A DNA stretch of 32,009 nucleotides, taken from NCBI GenBank assembly GCA_029940475.1, contig JAPYUT010000043.1, positions 1 through 32,009 on the forward strand, given 5' to 3'. Both the position numbers and the translations under genes were made by a program. Position 1 is the stretch's first letter, and each line of letters opens with the position of its first letter. Below are positions 25,680 through 32,009 of this stretch, in pieces. The stretch comes from Verrucomicrobiales bacterium. GTDB lineage: Bacteria > Verrucomicrobiota > Verrucomicrobiia > Verrucomicrobiales > DEV007. The notes under the pieces were generated by a model, which worked only from the letters and a program-made list of their open reading frames with translations, was not told the DNA's origin and ran no database searches.

Positions 25680-28031
25680 TTGAACGCATTGCTACTCAAA
25701 CTCCTCGGGCTGCCCACTGAAGACAACGCTTCAGTGGTGGATCACTCGTGGGGAATTGCCCCGCTTCTCAATCCGCCAATCATCGCGGTGGCGGCTATCG
25801 CCCTTGCAATCATCGCCTGGTTTGCATACCGCTCCACACCCAGGGACATCTCCGCCAGGTACCGTAGAGCCATGACGTTCATGCGTATGGTGTTCTTTGC
25901 AATGCTCCTCGGCCTCTTGTTGCGTCCCGTCCTCAAGCTCACGCTTAAACGCGAGGAACAACGGACCCTTGCCGTACTCGTTGATGCCTCTGCCAGCATG
26001 AGCATTGTGGATCAGAGAACCTCCGCTGAGGATCGTTCCCGTGCCGCCATCGCGTCAGGAAAACTCAAACCCGATGCCGGTCTCGACACCCCCCCGCCTG
26101 CAGCCCCCTCTCCTGCACCGGCGAGGTTCCAGATTGCCGAGTCGGCCTTGAGCAATCCTGAGCTTAACCTGATTGAATCCCTCTCGGAGAAAGTCAAAAT
26201 CGTGCGCCACAGCTTTGCGGGAAAACTCCACCCGAAAGAAACCGCCAATGACCCCACCCTGCCGGAAACCGCTCTTGGAGATGCCATGATTGAAACCCTG
26301 CGTCGCCACAGTGCCGACGACCTCGGTGGTGTCCTGCTTATTACCGACGGGGTCAGTAATGAGGGCATCACACCCCTTGCTGCAGCAAAAACGCTCCGCG
26401 ACCGGGGTATACGCGTATTCACATACGGTGTCGGCACGACTGATTCCCGCGATGTCGCCATAGAATCCATCGAGATGCCCACCGTTGCCCTTGCCGAGGA
26501 CGCGGTTCCAATAACCGTGCGGATCCGCCAGCGCGGACTCGCCGGAGAAGTTGCCAAGGTCACCGTTGCCATGGCTGGTGTCAGCGCCGGGGTAAAGGAA
26601 ATTATACTTGATGGTTCAGGGGAGCAGGAAGTCACCATTTCCATCATCCCGAACAAGCCCGACGAATACCAGATCGAAGCGAGTATAGAAACAGCGGGAG
26701 GTGAGATTCTTGAAACTAACAATACCCTGAAGCGCAGTCTCCGCGTGATTGATTCATCCCTTAAGGTCCTTATGGTCGAGAGTGCCCCGCGGTGGGAATT
26801 TAAATACATCCAGGCAATGCTGTTGCGCGAAAAGCGCATCGATCTTGATTGTTATCTTGCCACTGTCGATCCCGCAGTCGCCCGTGCTAAAGACAACCCC
26901 TACATTGAGAATTTTCCGGAGCGCCGTGAGGATCTCTTCGGCTACGACCTGATCCTCTTTGGTGACATTGATCCTGCCAAGTTGCCCGATAACGCCATGG
27001 AGAACATCACCTCCTTTGTCTCTGATGGCAGTGGCTCCCTGATTATCCTCGCCGGCAAATACTTTACCCCCGCCTCCTACAGGAATACCCAACTGGAACG
27101 CCTCCTGCCAATCGAACTCTCACCAACCCGGCTGGGTACTAATACGGCAATTGCCAACCGTCCGGTTCGACTGCAACTGACCGAGGAAGGCCTCGCAGAA
27201 GGATTCCTTAACCTCGAGGAAGACCCCGAGCTGGCAGAGGCGCGCTGGGCAAAATTGCCGCCAATTTACTGGGTCACAAAAACCGAACGCGCCAAGCCAG
27301 CTGCAAAAACATACCTGGTTCACCCTGATGGTAACTATCCGGTAATCGCAATGCAACGCTACGGGGCAGGCGAAGTCATGTGGATTGGGACTGAGAACAC
27401 CTGGCGCTGGCGGCGCAACACCGGTGACCTTTACCATACCCGTTTTTGGGGACAGGTGGTGCAACGCATGGCCGGTCGCCGCCTGGCAACAGGTTCACGC
27501 CGCAGCGAGTTGCGCAGTGACCGTACTGTAGCCCGCGAGGGGGAACGCTTCACTGTCTTTGCAAGGTTGCTTGATCAAAACTTCCAGCCGCGCAGTGATG
27601 AGAGCATCAAGGCCGTCCTTAATGGCAGCGGCAACCAGCCTGGACCACAGCGCACGGTCACCCTGCGTGCAATACCCGGTTCTCCCGGTGAATACCGCGC
27701 TGAATTCCCTGCCGGCAAGCCCGGACGCTACAAACTCGGGCTGCCTGATGATTCCGACGGAGGGATTGACCTCACCGTGAGGGGTACGGATCGTGAATTT
27801 GCACAAACCGCAATGGATAAGCAGACCCTGCAGGAGATCGCCAGCATTACCGGCGGTTCATTCCTTCGCGAGGAGGATCTCCATAATCTCCCCGACATCA
27901 TAGCGCTGGAGCCCGCAGAAATCCTGCTCGGTCGCGAATCCGAACTGTGGAACTCCCCGCTCTACTTTATCCTGCTACTCCTGCCGCTGACCATTGAATG
28001 GTTCATGCGGAAATTCGCCGAACTTAAATAA
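25680..28031 (+). CDS. Second membrane-anchored VWA / amidotransferase-like protein
   Basis: This 783-residue protein has two N-terminal helices (32-51 and 67-86), a VWA domain with metal site DASAS (Asp102, Ser104, Ser106) and LLITDGVSNEG (219-229), a Pro-Ala-rich insert at about 138-149, and a beta-rich segment (about 270-350). A glutamine-amidotransferase-like domain follows from LKVLMVESAPRWEFKYIQ (361-378). A C-terminal helix (about 758-778, FILLLLPLTIEWF) ends the protein. No catalytic Cys is visible in the amidotransferase-like region, so it is probably a structural fold. TTG at 25680 is chosen as start because it lies 14 bases after the upstream stop and keeps both helices. It has no good ribosome binding site. 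Confidence 0.88.
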   Translation: MNALLLKLLGLPTEDNASVVDHSWGIAPLLNPPIIAVAAIALAIIAWFAYRSTPRDISARYRRAMTFMRMVFFAMLLGLLLRPVLKLTLKREEQRTLAVLVDASASMSIVDQRTSAEDRSRAAIASGKLKPDAGLDTPPPAAPSPAPARFQIAESALSNPELNLIESLSEKVKIVRHSFAGKLHPKETANDPTLPETALGDAMIETLRRHSADDLGGVLLITDGVSNEGITPLAAAKTLRDRGIRVFTYGVGTTDSRDVAIESIEMPTVALAEDAVPITVRIRQRGLAGEVAKVTVAMAGVSAGVKEIILDGSGEQEVTISIIPNKPDEYQIEASIETAGGEILETNNTLKRSLRVIDSSLKVLMVESAPRWEFKYIQAMLLREKRIDLDCYLATVDPAVARAKDNPYIENFPERREDLFGYDLILFGDIDPAKLPDNAMENITSFVSDGSGSLIILAGKYFTPASYRNTQLERLLPIELSPTRLGTNTAIANRPVRLQLTEEGLAEGFLNLEEDPELAEARWAKLPPIYWVTKTERAKPAAKTYLVHPDGNYPVIAMQRYGAGEVMWIGTENTWRWRRNTGDLYHTRFWGQVVQRMAGRRLATGSRRSELRSDRTVAREGERFTVFARLLDQNFQPRSDESIKAVLNGSGNQPGPQRTVTLRAIPGSPGEYRAEFPAGKPGRYKLGLPDDSDGGIDLTVRGTDREFAQTAMDKQTLQEIASITGGSFLREEDLHNLPDIIALEPAEILLGRESELWNSPLYFILLLLPLTIEWFMRKFAELK

Positions 28032-28039
28032 CCCTAACG

Positions 28040-29836
28040 GTGGCCGAAGCAATTACATCATCCCGGAAACTGATCAGCCGCAGCGGCCTCCTGAGCCGCC
28101 GCCTCAGCAGTGCCGGCAGTAAACTTGTCGCCACTGAATTTGTACGCCGCCTTGCAACCACCATCGCGCTGGGCCTTTTACTCTTCAGCCTGACACTGCT
28201 CTTCGACTGGCTTGCCGAGTTATCCGTTACCAACCGCCAGATCCTGCTGACTGCTATCTCGGCGGTTGCCGGTGGTCACCTGATCTGGACACTAGCCTCC
28301 CTCCTTACCCAGCAGCGCAGCCAGGAGCAACTCGCATTAATGGTTGAACAGGATCATCCGGACTTCGACAGCCGGCTCATCAGTGCTGTTCAGTTCGCCG
28401 CCGGTAAAGCCGCCGTCCCCGCCAATGCACCGGCATCCATGGTAAAGGCAATGGTCGCGGAAACCGAACGCGAAGCCCGCCGTTTTCAATTTGGTAATAT
28501 TGTCGACCGGCGAAAAATGGCACGGGCAATCCTGTTGCTCATTGGTGTTACCGTGCTCGCGGCAACCGGCGCCCTGATGATCGGGAAGGAAAACCTTGAT
28601 ATACTCCTTGCCCGTGCATTTGGCGCCACCACAGCCATTCCCCATGAAACCAGGATTACTCAATTTCCCGAAGACATGCAGGTGGGTATTGGTGATACCA
28701 TTGAACTCAAATTCATTGCCGAGAGCATAGCCGGCGATGCGGGGCTCCCCGATGAAGGTAAACTTTCAGTCACCTACCAAAACGGGCGCAAGGAAACACT
28801 GATACTGCCACGCAATAAAACAAATCCGGGGAATTACACGCTGGCTCAGGACAAAACGAACAAGAAGATCGTACCGGTGCTCATCCCCGGAAACGCAATG
28901 GCGGACATCTATACCGTAACGATTGCCGATATACAGGAATCATTTCGTTTCCAGGCAACGATTAATGATGCGCAGACGGGAAAAATCAAAGTTACAGCAC
29001 TGGAACGCCCAAGGGTTGAAAGCATCAAGGGGACCCAGACCTATCCCGCCTTCACCGGACTGCCACCAACCTCACATGCTCCCGGAGACTTTGTGCTGTT
29101 TCCCGGAGGAGAATTGGCACTGGAAATAAAATCAACCAAGGCACTCTCCCGGGGAACATTACAGCTCATCGACAATGACAATACAATTCCCGTGGAAATT
29201 GACAACACAGACCCGAAAATTTCCACGGTGCGGATCCCAATCCCTCCGGAAAACCTCTCCGGTTTCACTGTCTCGCTGACCGACACCGAACAAATGCAAT
29301 CCAGGGACGATGTCGTCTACCGGGTATCACTGCTCGCGGATCGGGCACCGGAAATACGCATAACCTATCCGAGAAGGGCGGAGGAGCTGGTCACACGCAA
29401 GGCCCGCTTCCTTATCCATTACGAGGCAACCGACCGCTTCGGCATCGCATCAGTCAATCTGCGCTACCGCCGCGGCAGCGCAGAACCGGGAACTCTTGCA
29501 ATGAGCATTCCACAAAACACGCCAAAATCCGTCAACGAGGCGTTTGAATGGGATCTCAACAAGTTGCAGCCGGGACTCACCGAGGGGGATGAAGTGGAAT
29601 ACTGGCTGGAAGCAACCGACCAGAATGCTGCCAGCGCAAATACCGGCAATAGCGAACATCTGCTGATCCGGGTAGTAACCCCGGAGGAAAAACGTGCGGA
29701 TCTTCTCGGCAGGGCATCCGACGCCCTTGGAAACGTGGGAGAAGCGACAGCTGACCAGGAACGCCTCAACAATGACCTGGAAACTATAATCCGCAGGAAT
29801 ATACCCCGTAAACCTCTGCCCCGGGAGAAAGATTGA
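28040..29836 (+). CDS. DUF4175-like multi-pass membrane protein
   Basis: This 598-residue protein has three membrane segments (about 38-57, 67-90 and 161-182). The loop between the second and third contains EQLALMVEQDHPDFDSRLIS (96-115). A long extracytoplasmic part then starts near HETRITQFPEDMQVGIGD (about 206-223) and holds several beta-sandwich-like repeats. It ends in a charged helix. The arrangement resembles DUF4175 proteins found after MoxR/VWA genes in planctomycetes and verrucomicrobia; the match is from memory and moderate. It starts at GTG 28040, 8 bases after the previous stop. The usual coiled-coil tail of such proteins seems to be provided by the next gene. Confidence 0.75.
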   Translation: MAEAITSSRKLISRSGLLSRRLSSAGSKLVATEFVRRLATTIALGLLLFSLTLLFDWLAELSVTNRQILLTAISAVAGGHLIWTLASLLTQQRSQEQLALMVEQDHPDFDSRLISAVQFAAGKAAVPANAPASMVKAMVAETEREARRFQFGNIVDRRKMARAILLLIGVTVLAATGALMIGKENLDILLARAFGATTAIPHETRITQFPEDMQVGIGDTIELKFIAESIAGDAGLPDEGKLSVTYQNGRKETLILPRNKTNPGNYTLAQDKTNKKIVPVLIPGNAMADIYTVTIADIQESFRFQATINDAQTGKIKVTALERPRVESIKGTQTYPAFTGLPPTSHAPGDFVLFPGGELALEIKSTKALSRGTLQLIDNDNTIPVEIDNTDPKISTVRIPIPPENLSGFTVSLTDTEQMQSRDDVVYRVSLLADRAPEIRITYPRRAEELVTRKARFLIHYEATDRFGIASVNLRYRRGSAEPGTLAMSIPQNTPKSVNEAFEWDLNKLQPGLTEGDEVEYWLEATDQNAASANTGNSEHLLIRVVTPEEKRADLLGRASDALGNVGEATADQERLNNDLETIIRRNIPRKPLPREKD

Positions 29837-29878
29837 TCTCTGGTATCTACCCAGAACTACCTTAGAATACATGAAGTT

Positions 29879-32009
29879 ATGATCGTTCCGCACACTCTCA
29901 AAATTGCTGCAACAGTAATCCTGCTGACCATCGCCGGCCAATCATTCGGCGCCTATCCCGAAGCCACGCTTCTTAACCAGGAACGCAAACAACAACGCAT
30001 TCAGGATTCCACCCGCCGAACCGGAGACCAACTTGATGTCCTTGTGGCCGAATTTGAACGCAATGGGCTCGCCGGTGCCGATCTTAATGTCCTCAAGGCA
30101 ATCCGCCGGGTTCTCGGGGGATTATCCAGTAAGCAAATGGCGGAGATTGTGACCCTGCTGGGTGGAGCAAGAGCCAATCCGGGGGATCCGGGTGCCGTAG
30201 CCAAGGTGCTGGGAGCCTATGCGGGGCAGAAAGGTGTCATCGTGCAGTTGCGTCGAATCCTCCTCGAGTACCAGACACAGGTCGCGCTCTTTGAACTTGC
30301 CCGGCACGTGCGTGAGCTTGGTAACCGGCAAACAACCAACCTGCACGAGGGGATAGCGCTTGCCACCTCCTCCTTTGAAGCCGCAAGACCGAATCATTCC
30401 GAGCAGATCTCGCTGCAACTCCAGTCCACTGAACAAAAATCACTGCATGAGGAGGTGGCAATTATTAACGATAAGCTTAAATCCATTGCAGAGCTGACAG
30501 CCGGATCACCTGATCCAAGGCCAAAAAAAGCCGTGGCGTTTACCACCGAGGCGGGATTAATCGAGACCCTCTCCAAGGCAGCCCAGGAAATCACCAACAA
30601 GCGTATCATGAGCGCGGTTTCCCTCGAGAAAACCTCGCGCGACAACCTGTGGCAACTGGCAAAAATCCTTGAGCCCGAAAAAGATGACCTGGAAAAAATG
30701 GTCGAGGCACTTGAGCGCCTTGATGACATCATTGATGAAGAAACCAAGATCACGGAAGCCACTGAAAAACTCGGCAAGGACGAAGATCGCAACCAGCACA
30801 AGGTGGAATTTCCCCAGCATGTAAAAAACCAGATTCAACAGCATGAGAGAGCTATTGAGCGAACCGAGAAACAAGTCGAACAGGTCCAGCAACAGGTCGC
30901 AGCCCAGATCAAGAACGCCGAAAAGCAAGTTGAGAATGCCGAGAAGAGAGTTGAGGATGCCGAGAAGAGACTTGCGGAGGCCAGGAAAAACAACAACCCC
31001 GGGGCAATCAAAGCCCAAGAGCGCAGCGTTGATCAACAAAGAAAGCAAGTCGATCAACAAAGAAAGCAAGTCGATCAACAACAGCGGCAAGGCGATAAGA
31101 GGATTGAACAGGCTGAGAAGAGAGTCGAACGGGATGAAGCCAGGCTGAGAGAGACCATTGCCCAGGCCGAAGCACAGGCCCTGGCCTCCAAGATTCCCTC
31201 TACTGACGAAAACCTGGCTGTTGATCTCGCCAAGGAACAGGGCGAGGTCGCCGATCTCACGGATTTCCTCAGCACCGAGCTCACTGATGTCGCGCCCGAG
31301 GCTGCAGCTGCCCTTGAGCAATCAACAGCACCAATGCAGGAGGCCCGTGCGGCCCTGAACGATGCCAAGAAAAATGCAGCAGCAAGACGAGAAGCTGCAC
31401 TGCCTGAAGAAAAAGCGGCACTTGAAAAATTAGCCGAGGCCCGCGTGGAGCTCGTCGAGCAGATTTCCGAATCCGAGGCAGTCGCTGAGGTTGCCGGTGA
31501 CAAGATCGAGGCTCTTGAAAACCTGCTGGAAACGGTCCAGGAAATAAAGGCAGGCGAAGAAGCACTGAAAACCGCGGCGGTAGAAAATGAAAAAGCCGGG
31601 GACAGTGGTGCCCTGCAGGAACAGGCGGCGGATCAGGCCGCCCTCGAGGCCGCGACCGGGGAAGCCGCTGCTGAAGCTGCCCAACAGGAAGTTGCTGAGG
31701 CTGCTGCGGCACTGGCTGAAGCAATGGCGGCCATGGCCGAATCCGGGGCGAAACTTGCGGGAAGCGAAAATGCGCCCGAGGCACAACAACAAGCCATCGA
31801 CAAACTTGGACAAGCCGAACAGGCAATTGCCAATGAAATTGCCAACCTTGAAGCCGCGGCTGAAGAGCTGGCCAAAATTGAGGAATTGCTGGAAAAACTT
31901 GAACCCATCATTCAGGAGCAATCTGCATTGAATGAAACCACTGCCGAGGCAGCCTCCCCTGAAGGTTCCCCTGAAGGTTCCCCTGAAGGTTCCCCTGAAG
32001 GTTCCCCTG
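29879..32009 (+). CDS. Secreted coiled-coil protein, open at the right edge
   Basis: From ATG 29879 the frame is open for 710 codons to the last base, with no stop. It begins with a signal peptide (MIVPHTLK, hydrophobic core, SFGA at 22-25). Residues 30-300 are helical and charged. About 300-440 are dense coiled coil, including three AEKxxEx-type heptads (347-367) and three VDQQRKQ-type heptads (384-404). The rest is Ala-Glu-Gln-rich helix, ending in Ser-Pro-Glu-Gly repeats from residue 693. No enzyme motif is seen. It is 42 bases after the DUF4175-like gene, clearly in the same operon, and might act as a periplasmic spacer or scaffold; that is inference. Its full length is unknown. Confidence 0.85.
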   Translation, partial: MIVPHTLKIAATVILLTIAGQSFGAYPEATLLNQERKQQRIQDSTRRTGDQLDVLVAEFERNGLAGADLNVLKAIRRVLGGLSSKQMAEIVTLLGGARANPGDPGAVAKVLGAYAGQKGVIVQLRRILLEYQTQVALFELARHVRELGNRQTTNLHEGIALATSSFEAARPNHSEQISLQLQSTEQKSLHEEVAIINDKLKSIAELTAGSPDPRPKKAVAFTTEAGLIETLSKAAQEITNKRIMSAVSLEKTSRDNLWQLAKILEPEKDDLEKMVEALERLDDIIDEETKITEATEKLGKDEDRNQHKVEFPQHVKNQIQQHERAIERTEKQVEQVQQQVAAQIKNAEKQVENAEKRVEDAEKRLAEARKNNNPGAIKAQERSVDQQRKQVDQQRKQVDQQQRQGDKRIEQAEKRVERDEARLRETIAQAEAQALASKIPSTDENLAVDLAKEQGEVADLTDFLSTELTDVAPEAAAALEQSTAPMQEARAALNDAKKNAAARREAALPEEKAALEKLAEARVELVEQISESEAVAEVAGDKIEALENLLETVQEIKAGEEALKTAAVENEKAGDSGALQEQAADQAALEAATGEAAAEAAQQEVAEAAAALAEAMAAMAESGAKLAGSENAPEAQQQAIDKLGQAEQAIANEIANLEAAAEELAKIEELLEKLEPIIQEQSALNETTAEAASPEGSPEGSPEGSPEGSP
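30917..30979 (+). repeat. Three 21-bp repeats encoding coiled-coil heptads
   Basis: Three consecutive 21-base units (30917, 30938, 30959) encode AEKQVEN, AEKRVED and AEKRLAE. The units differ by a few bases each, which suggests duplication of one heptad followed by drift. Confidence 0.8.
31028..31090 (+). repeat. Three 21-bp repeats encoding VDQQRKQ heptads
   Basis: Units at 31028-31048, 31049-31069 and 31070-31090 encode VDQQRKQ, VDQQRKQ and VDQQQRQ. The first two differ only in the first codon's third base, so the duplication looks recent. Confidence 0.85.
31955..32009 (+). repeat. 12-bp tandem repeat (Ser-Pro-Glu-Gly) cut by the window end
   Basis: TCCCCTGAAGGT occurs four times without a change (31955-32002), and seven bases of a fifth unit follow up to the last base. 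Each unit is in frame and encodes Ser-Pro-Glu-Gly. The true copy number cannot be known from this window. Confidence 0.9.

Noticed and set aside
26012-26839. 275-codon minus-strand frame opposite the second VWA protein
   Set aside because: The sense strand carries an intact VWA metal site and continuous domain structure. The antisense product is Arg- and Ser-rich low-complexity sequence.
30917-31090. CRISPR-like appearance of regular 21-bp repeats
   Set aside because: The units are directly adjacent with no spacers, stay in frame and encode coiled-coil heptads, so they are protein repeats.
30557-31321. 254-codon Leu-rich minus-strand frame that looks like a membrane protein
   Set aside because: Leu and Phe runs are the reverse complement of the Glu- and Lys-rich coiled-coil codons of the sense gene, which has a signal peptide and heptads in frame.
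31281-31921. Two long minus-strand frames at the right end
   Set aside because: Both are antisense to the Ala-Glu-rich part of the open coiled-coil gene, and their composition reflects that low complexity.

Overview
The window (about 55% GC, judged by eye) looks like a chromosomal segment of a Gram-negative member of the Planctomycetes-Verrucomicrobia-Chlamydiae group, most likely a verrucomicrobium. Three things point there: a Kdo transferase (so lipopolysaccharide), two very large secreted proteins combining lamin-tail domains (LTD) with a CotH-type kinase domain and a 'YALGTD' C-terminal module, and a MoxR/DUF58/VWA gene cluster ending in a coiled-coil giant. The assignment rests on family knowledge, not on a database search.

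Layout. Positions 1-94 hold the start of a secreted protein leaving the left edge on the minus strand, followed by about 400 bases without a credible gene. A minus-strand block then reads rhomboid protease -> small membrane-anchored protein -> rsmD -> waaA -> tRNA-Glu(UUC) (4040 down to 492). After a divergent spacer comes a small secreted protein (4207-4815) and a 303-base AT-rich leader. That leader opens a plus-strand housekeeping run: ilvB, ilvN, a DEAD-box-type RNA helicase, ruvC and lipB (5119-9992). It joins acetolactate synthase to RNA remodelling, Holliday-junction resolution and lipoate attachment.

Positions 10010-21033 are filled by two divergent giants of 2169 and 1451 residues, each with a signal peptide, LTD domains, two copies of a jelly-roll-like module, a CotH-kinase domain and the same type of C-terminal module. 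The 158 bases between their start codons carry an operator-like element (8-bp inverted repeat around two AACCGTAA copies). A 443-base spacer with two strong inverted repeats follows.

From 21477 to the right edge runs a tightly packed six-gene operon: MoxR AAA+ ATPase, DUF58 protein, two membrane-anchored VWA proteins with glutamine-amidotransferase-like domains, a DUF4175-like membrane protein, and a secreted coiled-coil protein still open at the last base after 710 codons. Its visible end is an in-frame 12-bp tandem repeat (Ser-Pro-Glu-Gly). The related MoxR/Bat clusters are thought to act in metal-ion-dependent chaperoning or envelope stress. The two downstream genes make this cluster the best candidate here for an incompletely described system.

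Most start codons lack a recognisable Shine-Dalgarno sequence and five of them are GTG or TTG, so several starts are judged from spacing and protein features.
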